Shown in pieces: positions 23,580-32,674 of a stretch of DNA of 64,000 nt; position 1 is the stretch's first letter; every line of letters starts with the position of its first letter. The stretch spans positions 6,944,001 through 7,008,000 of the forward strand of contig JAXGXG010000001.1 of NCBI GenBank assembly GCA_040772845.1, given 5' to 3'. Source of the stretch: PWXP01 sp040772845 (GTDB lineage Bacteria; Planctomycetota; Planctomycetia; Pirellulales; Thermoguttaceae). Made by a program: the position numbers and the translations under genes. Under the pieces are notes generated by a model, which was not told where the DNA came from, searched no databases, and was given only the letters and a program-made list of their open reading frames with translations.

Positions 23580-24684
23580 CGGATTCCTGGCAGGTGTGCC
23601 GTAGCGACACAAGGTGTCGGAGATCGCAGATCGGAGTTGGGAGATCGGGGACGCGCGAACTGGGTGGTTGGGATGCGAGGAGCGTCTAGGGCCAGCCCGT
23701 TGGGCTTGTGGGGATTCTGTGGATGCGAACCCGGGGTTGCGCCTTGCTCGCACCGCTCGCATCGGCTCCACCCCGGGCTGATTTAGGTACGTCCCTTCGG
23801 GACTGACGGAATGGAGACATGCAATGCGGCGTGGGCAAAGCCAACGTGCTCTGCTTTTCGTGTATTTCGTGGTTCTCCTCTTCTGAATTGAGTCACGATT
23901 GACGCCAACACGAAGACGAAGATGCGAATGAACAGGAGGAAGCAGAGGGAACAGAGGGAAATACAAAGACGATTACGATTTCGAGCATGAGGACACGGAG
24001 ATCGCAGATCAGAGTTGGGAGATCGGGGACGCGAGAACTGGGTGGTTGCATGCGGTGTAGGCCAGAAAGCGGTAACAAGTTCCCGCACTCCATATGCGGC
24101 TTCGCCGCGGCGAAGTCAGGACCGAAACGCCGGATCCACTTGCTCGCGCTGCGTGCTTGTATGAGGGACGCGCCAGCGCGTACGAGCTCGAAGCGCAAGC
24201 GAGTGGGTCCGTTAAGGACCCGAAACGAGGCGCCCGAAACGCCCGATCCACTTGCTCGCGCTGCGTGCTTGTATGGGGATGCGCCCGATCCACTTGCTGG
24301 CGCTGCGTGCTTGTATGGGGATGCGCCCGATCCACTTGCTGGCGCTGCGTGCTTGTATGGGGGATGCGCCAGCGCGTGCAAGCTCGAAGCGCAAGCGAGT
24401 GGGTCCGTTCAGGACCCAAAACGAGGCGCCCGAAAACGCCCGATCCACTTGCTGGCGCCGCGTGCTTGTGGGGAAGACGCGCCAGCGCGCACGAGCTCGA
24501 AGCGCAAGCGAGTGGGTCCGCTCAGGACCGGAAACGAGGCGCCCGAAAAGGCCCGATCCACTTGCTTGCTCAATCGTCAGTCAACCATCAAGCCCCGCGA
24601 ACGCCCCAGAAAGAGTACCGGAAGCTTGAATTCGCCCCGCAGGCTAGTCTTGGTCAGCACTGTGATCGCGGCGTTCCGGGAAGC
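23580..24684. repeat. repeat-rich intergenic region A
   Basis: About 1.1 kb without a supported gene. It holds several repeat modules that recur in region C (48240-49140). One is a 7-bp-periodic run of GGAGATC-like words at 23617-23650 and again at 23996-24035. Another is a segment ending in a cttcgggact hairpin at 23680-23812. A third begins gacgccaacacgaagacg at 23900. A fourth, ggccagaaagcggtaacaag, is at 24060. From about 24130 to 24560 come hairpin units of the 112-bp family, including a run of 42-bp half units. Small reading frames here come from the repeats and are not genes. Confidence 0.85.
24133..24560. repeat. array of 112-bp-type hairpin repeats with 42-bp half units
   Basis: Full units run from atccacttgctcgcgctgcg to agcgcaagcgagtgggtcc and can fold into one long imperfect stem. 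A smaller GGGTCC/GGACCC hairpin follows. Full or nearly full units start near 24133, 24329 and 24441. Between them the left arm alone repeats in 42-bp steps (starts near 24244, 24286, 24328). The last copy near 24558 is only a left-arm fragment. Confidence 0.8.
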
Positions 24685-25821
24685 TCATTCCCACATGGCG
24701 CTGGTCAGACCGACGGCGATGGGAACGAACAGGATCAGCGGCAGCCAGGCGCCCAGTGCGGGACTGATGACTAGCATGGCCCCCAGATGCTGCGAACCGA
24801 TAATCGTCAGCAGAAAAAGCGTCGTAACGCCGGCGCAGAGGGCAATGGCAGAGAAAACGTTCCGGTTCCGCTTCGTGACGACCAGCGGCAGGCCCAGGAA
24901 TAGAAGTGTGATATCGAGCAAGGGAGTCACGACCCGTGTATGGATGGCAACACGGACATCTGCGCCGAAGTCAAGGCTGGCGTTGTGCAGTCCTCGGATG
25001 AGTTGCGCGGTCGATGAGTATTCGCGAAACGCCCGTCCGCCAGTCAGTTGTTCGAACGTAATGTCACTCACGATGAAACACTGGTCGGGCTTCAGCCATT
25101 GGGGGGCATCACGCGGCGTAATCACCACCGGCTGTCCATCCAATTTCAGCGAAGGACGCGTGGCCAGATCCTTCGGTTGGCTCACGCCTTCAAACAGATA
25201 GCCGCCCGGCCGGTCTCCCTCCGGTGAGCGATAGAAGGCATTCTCCGCAGCGATCTGCTTGCCGTACTGCCGCAGATTGCGCGGCAGCAGGAAATTCGGT
25301 TTCTCAATCCGCTTGTGGTCGGCAAAGGTTTGCAGGCCTCGCATGAGGATGTCGGTCCGATTGTCATACCGAGCATCGAGGTTCTGTGCCTGGTCGCCGA
25401 TCAGATTGTTTGGGGTGCGCGCCATTTCCTGGCGATAACGTGATATCACGAGTTCCCGATTCGCGGCTGCAATCAAGGCAATGCAGACGGCGGCAATAAT
25501 CAGCGGCGCCACGACCCGCACTCGCGGAATACCTGCGGCCATCAATGCCGTCATTTCGTTGTGCCGTTGAATCCAGCTCACGGTGAACATGGCCGAAACC
25601 AGAATCAGCAAGCCGGCCGTTCGGTCGAAGAAGAGGATGGCCTTGTAACCATAGAAATTGGTCATCAGCCAGAAGAGTCCGCCGGCCTTCTCGCTGCATC
25701 GAATGAACTCTTCGAGATTCGTAAACGCATCGAAGACGATATACAGGCCGGTCAGGCTCAAGTAGCAGACGATAAACGTCTTGAGAAACTGCTGGAGCAT
25801 GTACCGGTCGATAATGCGCAT
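24685..25821 (-). CDS. LptF/LptG-family permease
   Basis: 378 residues. Membrane subunit of the ABC exporter that extracts lipopolysaccharide from the inner membrane. Start: ATG at 25821 with aaggaag 6 bp upstream. The N-terminal MRIIDRYMLQQFLKTF is the classic opening of this family. Six hydrophobic segments can be seen: three in the first 125 residues, then a periplasmic domain (about 130-270), then three near the C-terminus (TPLLDITLLFLGLPLVV, SAIALCAGVTTLFLLT, and GAWLPLILFVPIAVGL). A second permease gene and LptB are not in the window. It is preceded at 11 bp by an aminotransferase gene, so the two are probably co-transcribed. LptF and LptG cannot be told apart here. Confidence 0.9.
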   Translation of the reverse strand: MRIIDRYMLQQFLKTFIVCYLSLTGLYIVFDAFTNLEEFIRCSEKAGGLFWLMTNFYGYKAILFFDRTAGLLILVSAMFTVSWIQRHNEMTALMAAGIPRVRVVAPLIIAAVCIALIAAANRELVISRYRQEMARTPNNLIGDQAQNLDARYDNRTDILMRGLQTFADHKRIEKPNFLLPRNLRQYGKQIAAENAFYRSPEGDRPGGYLFEGVSQPKDLATRPSLKLDGQPVVITPRDAPQWLKPDQCFIVSDITFEQLTGGRAFREYSSTAQLIRGLHNASLDFGADVRVAIHTRVVTPLLDITLLFLGLPLVVTKRNRNVFSAIALCAGVTTLFLLTIIGSQHLGAMLVISPALGAWLPLILFVPIAVGLTSAMWE

Positions 25822-25832
25822 GGAATGCTTCC

Positions 25833-27131
25833 TTACATGACGGATTTGACGGCGCGCGCCAGGGCATCGATGCCCCGCCGTATCGCTTCCTCGGATTGGA
25901 TGCCGAAACTCAATCGGAGCAGATTATTCTGCGGAGGCCTGCCGTGGGGCGGGAAGCAGCACACTCCGGGCACATAGAGCACGCCTTCCGCTACGGCGCG
26001 ATCAAACAAAGGGCCATGCAGGCCGGTGTCAATCCGCTCAGGAAGGCGAATCCACACGTAGAGACCCCCGCCGGGCCGTACCCAGCGAACCCCGTCAGTC
26101 TCCCCCAGGAAAGCATCGCAGGCTTCGAGTGTTGCATCGAGCTTCTTGCGATACGCTTCGCGCAAACTTGCAATATGCTCGTCAAACAGGCCTCGCTCCA
26201 CGATGGCGGACATGATCACTTGATTGAAATTGGGCGACCCGAAGTCGATGTTGCCTTTGGCTGCCAGAACCGGTTCGAGCAAAGACTTAGGCAGTATCCC
26301 CCAACCAACCCGAACTCCCGGAGAAAACGATTTCGAAAAACTGCCTGCCTGAACCACCGTATTCCGCTCCGGATCGCATGTCAACATGCTGGGAACATCC
26401 GGATCGTGGTAGCGAAGTTCGCGGTAGGCAACGTCTTCCAATACGTAGATGCGGTGACGCCGCGACCATCGCTTTGCAATATCGACAATTCGGGCCCGGC
26501 GGTCGGCAGGGATGGTGGTTCCCGTGGGATTGTCGTAATACGTGGTCAGGTAGACGGCCTTAACGCGGCCGAGTTCCCCGTTGCGCTCGTGCCGCCTCAG
26601 TTGTTCCTCCAATGCATCCGGAATGACGCCCTGATCATCCACGTCGACGCCGACGGCCCGAGCGGCCAGGTTCGTGAGCGTTCCGAGGTAGACGAAATAG
26701 GTAGGAGCGCCGCACAGGATGATATCGCCCGCGTCGAGCAGGGCGTCTCCGACCAGGTACAAGAACTGATTGCTGCCGGCTGTGATTACGACCTGTTGGG
26801 CCGAAAGGTTCGATGCACCGGAGGCTGTTCCGTCCGCCGTCAAGGTCCGATCCAGGATTGCCTGGCGGAGCGGCGGGTAGCCGATGGTCGTTCCGTACTG
26901 CAATGCATCGCGCGCCCAATTCGGTTTCGCCCACACGAAATCGATAGCCGTGCGTAGCGCATCGAGCGGCAATGTTGCGTGATCGACAAATCCGGCGGCA
27001 AGCGAGACCAGCTCCGGTTGCGCCAGTGTGCGGGCCATGAGTGTACTGACGATCGTCTCGCCACCGGCCCAGCGAGCGCGCCGGCTCAGTCCGTCAGGGG
27101 CTTGTAGGCTGGTGATGTCTGGTGGCTGCAT
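25833..27131 (-). CDS. PLP-dependent aminotransferase, class I/II fold
   Basis: 432 residues from the ATG at 27131; the open frame reaches 27188, but the shorter start gives the normal N-terminus of this group. Fold-type I features are clear. ITAGSNQFLYLVGDAL contains the cofactor-phosphate region. YLTTYYDNPTGTTI has the conserved N-P-x-G. The Schiff-base Lys lies in AGSFSKSFSPGVRVGW. The substrate-carboxylate Arg is near NNLLRLSFG. The overall look is of the 2-aminoadipate/valine-pyruvate/MocR-C-terminal group, so the likely reaction is transfer of an amino group between amino and 2-oxo acids in the cytosol. The substrate cannot be named. Its neighbour 11 bp downstream is the LptF/G permease. 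Confidence 0.88.
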   Translation of the reverse strand: MQPPDITSLQAPDGLSRRARWAGGETIVSTLMARTLAQPELVSLAAGFVDHATLPLDALRTAIDFVWAKPNWARDALQYGTTIGYPPLRQAILDRTLTADGTASGASNLSAQQVVITAGSNQFLYLVGDALLDAGDIILCGAPTYFVYLGTLTNLAARAVGVDVDDQGVIPDALEEQLRRHERNGELGRVKAVYLTTYYDNPTGTTIPADRRARIVDIAKRWSRRHRIYVLEDVAYRELRYHDPDVPSMLTCDPERNTVVQAGSFSKSFSPGVRVGWGILPKSLLEPVLAAKGNIDFGSPNFNQVIMSAIVERGLFDEHIASLREAYRKKLDATLEACDAFLGETDGVRWVRPGGGLYVWIRLPERIDTGLHGPLFDRAVAEGVLYVPGVCCFPPHGRPPQNNLLRLSFGIQSEEAIRRGIDALARAVKSVM

Positions 27132-27352
27132 GACGGGCAAACGGAGTCTTAGGGGTTGGTTCCGACCGAGGATTTTTGGGGGTCGCACCGATGTCGCACC
27201 AGGATTTTACCCCGAGAGAGGGGTGCCTATCGTTCCGGCGCACCCACAGTATAATGATATTGAGGTGAAAATGCGAAGTGGTCTTTCTGCACAGGGGTTT
27301 TGCAGCAACGGTGCTTCGGTGGAGCGATAGTTGGACGAGGCAGTCTGTCAGA

Positions 27353-28117
27353 ATGGCAGGGTCGCGACTGGTTCGCGGCGTCTGCGGTCTTGCCAACTTG
27401 GTGTTCCCCCCCCGATGTGTCTGGTGCGAAGCGGAGTTGCAAGAGGGCGAAACTTGGCCGGCGGGAGGCCTGTTATGTCCCTCTTGTGCCGAACGGTTCG
27501 GTCCCCGGACGTGGAACGCCTGCTGTCGCTGTGGGGGCAAGGTTCCCGATGACTTGGCGCCGCCAAACGAGTGTTCGTCGTGTCGGGGGATGCCCTTGAA
27601 GTTCGATTCTGTGGTAGTTTTAGGCGATTATCATGGTCCGCTGGGCGGGGTCCTTACTGCGATGAAGTTGCCCGCAGGCGCCCTGCTGGCCGAGGCCATG
27701 GCGCATCTGTTGTGCGAACGTCGGCACGTGGAACTTCGTGCACACCAAGTGGATATGGTGTTGCCCGTGCCTTTCCACTGGCGTCGCCGTTTTGTGCGAG
27801 CTTCCGATGGACCGGGGATCCTCGCACAGACATTGTCCCGCGAACTGGGGGTTCCTTTGGTGAAAAGCTTGGTTGTGCGTCGGCGAAACACGCCTCCTCA
27901 GAGGGGTTTGTTGCCAAAAGCCCGATTCCGCAATGTCCGAGGCGCCTTTACCGCGCGGGCGAACTACGATTTAGTGGGTACCCGAGCGCTCGTGGTCGAT
28001 GATACTCTGACCACGGGAGCAACGTGCAGTGAAGTTGCTTTGGCCCTGAAAGAGGTGGGGGCCGAAGAAGTCCATGTGGCCGCGATCGGACGGGCGCAAG
28101 GCGCGAATCACACTTAG
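27353..28117 (+). CDS. ComF-family phosphoribosyltransferase-like protein
   Basis: 254 residues from the ATG at 27353; an in-frame start at 27278 would add 25 residues that do not belong to the family. The N-terminal zinc-binding part has CVWCEAEL, CPSCAERF, CCRCGGKV and CSSCRG, the double zinc ribbon of ComF/GntX proteins. The C-terminal PRTase fold ends in RALVVDDTLTTGATCSEVA, the PRPP-binding loop. In competent bacteria ComF assists handling of incoming single-stranded DNA; in others its role is unclear. A TATAAT word at 27250-27255 in the divergent gap to the aminotransferase gene could be part of its promoter. Confidence 0.88.
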   Translation: MAGSRLVRGVCGLANLVFPPRCVWCEAELQEGETWPAGGLLCPSCAERFGPRTWNACCRCGGKVPDDLAPPNECSSCRGMPLKFDSVVVLGDYHGPLGGVLTAMKLPAGALLAEAMAHLLCERRHVELRAHQVDMVLPVPFHWRRRFVRASDGPGILAQTLSRELGVPLVKSLVVRRRNTPPQRGLLPKARFRNVRGAFTARANYDLVGTRALVVDDTLTTGATCSEVALALKEVGAEEVHVAAIGRAQGANHT

Positions 28118-28155
28118 AACGAGTAGTTGGTCTACGGAAAGCGTAAGGATTCTTC

Positions 28156-29100
28156 TTGGGTATGAAACCGCATCCTCCCGTCGGCGGCAGTCAGGACACA
28201 CTTCCGGAACGTCCGTTTCGGTCGGCCGTGCTGCGCGGTCTCGGTGTATTGGTGCCGCCGCTGATGACCATTGTGATCTTCGTCTGGGTCGGCAACACCA
28301 TTGAGGAGTACGTGCTTCGACCGGTCACCAGCGGTGTGCGGGAAGCCATTCTTTGGAGTATCGCCGATATTCGCGACAACGTTCATCTGGCCGATCCCAA
28401 ACAGACTACGGCTCTGGTGGATGGAACAGTCTACCACCGGCTGTCGAATGATACGTTCGTGCCGGAAGTCGTGTACGACAAGGTGCGGAAGAGCTACGGC
28501 AGTCGAATGCCAATTCCGCCAACGGGTGATGCGATCTATCGCGTATACATCGACCTCACCTATTTGCGACCCTACTATGTTGTCCCATTCTTCCTGGCTG
28601 TGTTTGTGTTGCTCTTGTACTTGCTTGGCAAGTTCATGGCGGCAGGAATGGGGCGGGTGTTCTGGAATCTGTTCGAGCGCGGCGTGCATCGCTTGCCCTT
28701 GGTGCGGAGTGTTTACTCGTCGGTCAAGCAGGTGACCGATTTTCTGTTCAGCGAAACGAATATCCAGTACACTCGCGTCGTGGCTGTCGAGTATCCGCGA
28801 CATGGCATCTGGTCGCTCGGTTTCGTCACGGGAGAGAGCCTTCCGGATATTCGGGCCGTTGCGAATGAGCCGGTCGTTTCCGTGCTGATATGCACCTCGC
28901 CTGCTCCGATGACGGGGTTTACTGTTACGGTGCGGAAAAGCGAAATCATCGACCTGAACATCACGATCGACCAGGCACTGCAGTTCGTCATTAGCTGCGG
29001 TGTCGTTGCTCCCCCGCAGCAACTGCTCGAACTGGCCGAAAAACGCAGCTTGCCTGAACAAACCGATGCGGCTGAGGAACCGGCCGCCGCTGACCCCTGA
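28156..29100 (+). CDS. DUF502-family inner-membrane protein
   Basis: 314 residues if it starts at the TTG at 28156, which has aagga 6 bp upstream; the ATG at 28162 (12 bp from that site) is the alternative. Two membrane segments are visible: VLVPPLMTIVIFVWVGNTI and YYVVPFFLAVFVLLLYLLGK. A conserved DUF502 core follows, with RLPLVRSVYSSVKQVTDF and GIWSLGFVTGES, and a C-terminal cytoplasmic part with PMTGFTVTVRKSEIIDLNIT. DUF502 proteins are widespread but of unknown function. Relative to most members the first loop is longer (about residues 55-125). The gene stands 38 bp after the comF-like gene and 19 bp before hemC. Confidence 0.85.
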   Translation: MGMKPHPPVGGSQDTLPERPFRSAVLRGLGVLVPPLMTIVIFVWVGNTIEEYVLRPVTSGVREAILWSIADIRDNVHLADPKQTTALVDGTVYHRLSNDTFVPEVVYDKVRKSYGSRMPIPPTGDAIYRVYIDLTYLRPYYVVPFFLAVFVLLLYLLGKFMAAGMGRVFWNLFERGVHRLPLVRSVYSSVKQVTDFLFSETNIQYTRVVAVEYPRHGIWSLGFVTGESLPDIRAVANEPVVSVLICTSPAPMTGFTVTVRKSEIIDLNITIDQALQFVISCGVVAPPQQLLELAEKRSLPEQTDAAEEPAAADP

Positions 29101-29119
29101 TTGTCCGGAGTTTCGGTCG

Positions 29120-30034
29120 ATGTCCCTTCGCATCGGTACGCGAGAGAGCCTCCTGGCCCGCTGGCAGGCGGAATGGGTTGCTGCGCGACTCGAGGAGAAT
29201 GGGTATGACGTCGTGCTCGTGCCAATTCGCACGCATGGCGACTCGGTTCAAACGGCGCCGATCGGTACAATTGGCGGGCAGGGAGTCTTTACCAAGGAGA
29301 TTCAGGCCGCCCTGCTCGATGGCAGGGCGGATCTGGCCGTTCACAGCCTGAAGGATTTGCCCACCGATCCGGTGCCGGGTTTACGCCTGGCCGCCGTGCC
29401 GGAGCGAGGACCTGTTGCCGATGTACTGGTGGCCGGGAAAGCCGTTTCGCTGAAGAAACTACCCTCGGGCGCAGTCGTCGGCACCGGAAGCTTGCGGCGG
29501 CGGGCCCAGTTGCTCTACCATCGCCCCGACTTGCAGATTGCGGGCATTCGCGGCAATGTCGATACGCGTCTTCGGAAGCTGGACGAGGGGCAGTTCGATG
29601 CGATTGTGCTGGCCGAAGCCGGCATGATACGGTTGGGGCTGGCATCACGCATGACGCAATCTATACCCATGGACATCATGCTCCCCGCAGTCGGGCAGGG
29701 CGCACTGGCCATTGAGACCCGAAACGACAATCGTGAGGCTCTCGAAGCTGCCGCTGCACTGGACGACGCTGAATCCCACGCTGCGGTTGTCGCCGAACGG
29801 GCCATGTTGGCCGCATTGCACGGCGGATGCCTGGCCCCGATCGCGGCGCACGCCGCCGTCCACGCGAACCGGCTGACGTTGCACGGACGGGTTATCCAAG
29901 TGGAAGGGGCTCGAATGGTGGAAACCGCCTGTACCGCTTCGCCTGAAGATGCCGTGAGTCTCGGTCGGCAGGTGGCGGAAGCTTTGTTGAAGCAAGGCGC
30001 GGAGGAGCTGATTCGAGAAACGAGACGCCGATGA
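29120..30034 (+). CDS. hemC: hydroxymethylbilane synthase (porphobilinogen deaminase)
   Basis: 304 residues from the ATG at 29120; the frame is open earlier but inside the DUF502 gene. The enzyme joins four porphobilinogen units into hydroxymethylbilane during heme synthesis in the cytosol. Signatures: RIGTRESLLARWQAEWV at the N-terminus, VHSLKDLPTD, VVGTGSLRRRAQLLYHRPDL, GIRGNVDTRLRKLDEG and PAVGQGALAIETR. C237 in LHGGCLAPIAAHA is the residue that binds the dipyrromethane cofactor. It is complete and of standard length. Other heme genes are not in the window. Confidence 0.97.
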   Translation: MSLRIGTRESLLARWQAEWVAARLEENGYDVVLVPIRTHGDSVQTAPIGTIGGQGVFTKEIQAALLDGRADLAVHSLKDLPTDPVPGLRLAAVPERGPVADVLVAGKAVSLKKLPSGAVVGTGSLRRRAQLLYHRPDLQIAGIRGNVDTRLRKLDEGQFDAIVLAEAGMIRLGLASRMTQSIPMDIMLPAVGQGALAIETRNDNREALEAAAALDDAESHAAVVAERAMLAALHGGCLAPIAAHAAVHANRLTLHGRVIQVEGARMVETACTASPEDAVSLGRQVAEALLKQGAEELIRETRRR

Positions 30035-30204
30035 CCCGGTCGCGATCTCGTGTCGCATCTGGCGAGGCAGATTGGGTTCGGGTGACTGGAGGGACGGCAG
30101 GAGCCCTCAAGGAAGGGGCGTGTATATCCCGGCTTGTGTCCGGTTCTTCTGTCACGTAAAATGGGGATGTTTTGAAGTAGGCGCCTTTTTCTAAGGACGA
30201 TCAA

Positions 30205-30714
30205 ATGCGGGTCGCGGTTGGTAGCGATCATCGAGGGGTGAAGATACGGAGTAGCTTAATCGAGCTTCTGGGCCGCTTGGGTCAGGAGGTCGTCGATGTG
30301 GGTACGCACGATCCCGGCGACTGCGACTATCCCGATATTGCCGAAATCGTCGCACGAATGGTTGCAGACGGCAAAGCGGATCGTGGAATCCTCATCTGTG
30401 GCAGTGGTTTAGGGATGTGCATTGTGGCCAACAAGATTTCGGGCGTGCGGGCCGCTCCCTGTCACGATGAGCTGGGCGCCGAGCTGAGCCGCCGCCATAA
30501 CGACCTCAACGTTCTCTGCCTTGCCGGCGGGATCGTCGGTGAAGATCTATTGGACCGTTTGGTTGACATCTGGCTGAAGACCCCATTTGAAGGGGGGCGA
30601 CATGCCCGGCGGCTCCAGAAGATCGCTATGTTCGAGTGCACGAACGCATCGTCTGCCGCCTCGCTTCCTCAAGTCATCGACGACGTCTCGGATGAGGGGC
30701 CCGTAGCAGGTTGA
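30205..30714 (+). CDS. rpiB: ribose-5-phosphate isomerase B (RpiB/LacAB family)
   Basis: 169 residues with taaggac upstream of the ATG. It interconverts ribose 5-phosphate and ribulose 5-phosphate in the pentose phosphate pathway, or a related sugar phosphate. The start MRVAVGSDHRGVKIRSSL, the segment CDYPDIAEIVARMV, the catalytic-Cys region GILICGSGLGMCIVANKI and SRRHNDLNVLCLAGG are all typical. The last 25 residues extend beyond the usual end and have no counterpart I recognise. The family also includes LacA/LacB and D-allose-6-phosphate isomerases, so the exact sugar is inferred. Confidence 0.9.
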   Translation: MRVAVGSDHRGVKIRSSLIELLGRLGQEVVDVGTHDPGDCDYPDIAEIVARMVADGKADRGILICGSGLGMCIVANKISGVRAAPCHDELGAELSRRHNDLNVLCLAGGIVGEDLLDRLVDIWLKTPFEGGRHARRLQKIAMFECTNASSAASLPQVIDDVSDEGPVAG

Positions 30715-30788
30715 CCGCTGACATGCGATGCGGCGTCCACACCTGGAAGTCGGCAGGAACGCAACGTCCGGGTCGGACCGCCATCAGC

Positions 30789-32537
30789 TCAGCGCTGCTG
30801 CTGCTTGTCCGCCTTCCCTTCGTGTTTGGTCATGGTTTTGCGGAGCGATTGCTCCTGGTTGATGACCCACTCTTGACGTCGAATCAGCTCGCGGCTAATG
30901 AAGCGTTCGGCGTTGCGACGTTCGAGCAGACCGAGCAGTTCGGGCGGGCCATCCTGGGCGGCGGCAGCGACGATACAGTATTCAAACTGTTTCTCGCTCA
31001 TTCGCGCCAGCGCTTCGGCAAGCAACATCTTCGGGGGCAGGGTCTCTGACGCCAATTCGATCAGATCGTACGCCAGGAGCAGTTGCTGCACGTTCGCCCG
31101 CCCGAGGCTCGCCTTAAGACCATCGACCGTAATGACGCCCAGTAACCGCTGTTCGTCATCCACAACGGGATAGACCGAGGCCTCGGTGTCCCGAATCTTC
31201 AAGCAGATATCGTGATAGCTTTCGCTCTCGTGAATGCAGACCGGATTGTGGGCCATCACGTCCTCGACACGATAAAGCGCGAGCAAATCTTCGCGGGTGA
31301 CGTTCATGCCGACCTCGCCTGCCCGACTCACGGCCAACTTGACACAGGGAGGCCCGACCAATTGGACCAAGAATGTGGTTGCCGTAACGATCATCGGGAC
31401 CGCCGTTCCAAGCAGCTCATTGTTAGCAAACGTTTCCGAGGCGAGGATCGCCAAACCGATCGCCACGCCTGCCTGGCTGAAAAGGCACAGACCAAGGTAT
31501 TTCTGTACGTTTGCCGAGGCGCCGCTCCAGCGGGCCCCCAGCGTCGCGCCAAGCATCTTCCCGGCCGTACGGCCAAGCACATAGGCAAGGGCCAGGGCCC
31601 ACATCCACGACTGCATCGTGCCGACGGCCATCCGGGCGCCCACGATCACAAAGAACAGGACGTAGATCGGCGGAGCAAAACGTTCGACAATGCTGAAGGC
31701 TTCGCGCGTGCGGTACGGAGCGAGGTTGGCAACTGTCATGCCGAGCGCCATCGCTGCAAGTATGACGTCCAGCTCACCTGCCAAAGCCGCGCCCAACACG
31801 AGGACCAACGCTCCCAGGATAAACGTCAGTGCCTTATCGCGGTCGCGAGCCAGCCGCAAGACACTGTTAAGAATGACTCCGCCCAGGCATCCCAGAAGCA
31901 CGGCGCCGAGCAGCTCCCATGCTGTGTGCCCCAGGGAGACCGCCAGGTTGTCTCCACCGCTCTCAGTCAGCAGACTCGCAATACTGCCAGAAATGCCAAA
32001 GAGAACCAGGGCTAGCCCGTCATCGAGGGCAACGATGGCGAAAACGGCCGTTGTCACCGGGCCTCGCGTCTTGTATTCCCAGAGCACGTCGACCGTTGCC
32101 GCAGGCGCGGTTGCCGAGGCAATGGCGCCCAGCACGAGTCCCAGAGCGACAGACGTTGCCATGTGCCCGGTGAACAGCCACGCGACGGCAAATGTTGCAA
32201 GGCTGACCGCAACGAAGGCGCCCAGTCCTTCCGACAGCAGAATGACGATCAGTTGACGGCCATGGCGGCGGAAGACGTCCAGCCGAAGCTCGCCGCCAAT
32301 CATGAATCCGATAATCCCCAATGCGAAGAAGTTGAACAATCGCATTTGCGAGATGGCGTCCTCGCTGATGATCTGCAAGCCGCTACGTCCCAGAAGAAGA
32401 CCGATGACGATATAGCCGACCACTTGCGGGATGCGAAGCCGCTGGAAAAGCCTTGCTCCCAGACCGCCGGCAAACAGGGCGAATCCGAGGATCAGCAGAA
32501 TGGGTAAATGCTGAATATCGAGTTGGGCCAACGTCAT
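30789..32537 (-). CDS. CPA2-type cation/proton antiporter with C-terminal CBS domain
   Basis: 582 residues. Inner-membrane exchanger of the KefB/NhaS group. About 12 hydrophobic segments cover residues 10-385. Landmarks are RIPQVVGYIVIGLLLGRSGL, a membrane stretch with ASATAPAATVDVLWEY, and FAIVALDDGLALVLFG where the Asp-Asp pair is probably the ion-binding site. The cytoplasmic part from about 410 holds CBS-like repeats: YRVEDVMAHNPVCIHE and SVYPVVDDEQRLLGVITVDG. It ends in a charged tail. CBS domains usually sense adenine nucleotides, suggesting energy-linked control. No KTN/NAD-binding domain is present. The neighbour rpiB is convergent. Confidence 0.88.
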   Translation of the reverse strand: MTLAQLDIQHLPILLILGFALFAGGLGARLFQRLRIPQVVGYIVIGLLLGRSGLQIISEDAISQMRLFNFFALGIIGFMIGGELRLDVFRRHGRQLIVILLSEGLGAFVAVSLATFAVAWLFTGHMATSVALGLVLGAIASATAPAATVDVLWEYKTRGPVTTAVFAIVALDDGLALVLFGISGSIASLLTESGGDNLAVSLGHTAWELLGAVLLGCLGGVILNSVLRLARDRDKALTFILGALVLVLGAALAGELDVILAAMALGMTVANLAPYRTREAFSIVERFAPPIYVLFFVIVGARMAVGTMQSWMWALALAYVLGRTAGKMLGATLGARWSGASANVQKYLGLCLFSQAGVAIGLAILASETFANNELLGTAVPMIVTATTFLVQLVGPPCVKLAVSRAGEVGMNVTREDLLALYRVEDVMAHNPVCIHESESYHDICLKIRDTEASVYPVVDDEQRLLGVITVDGLKASLGRANVQQLLLAYDLIELASETLPPKMLLAEALARMSEKQFEYCIVAAAAQDGPPELLGLLERRNAERFISRELIRRQEWVINQEQSLRKTMTKHEGKADKQQQR

Positions 32538-32674
32538 GGCGCAATTGCTTCATTGGGGAACTGTTCGCAACCCTATCACCTGCCGCGAGGGGGGGCAAGT
32601 GAAGGAAGAGTTGAGCATCTTGCCGGAGAATCGTCAATGACCGGCAAGAAAAGTCATTGCCTGTTGTTCATCCG

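Noticed and set aside
24133..24560. Tandem repeats that could suggest a CRISPR array
   Set aside because: The units are directly joined or separated by more repeat sequence, with no unique spacers of even length, and no cas genes are present.
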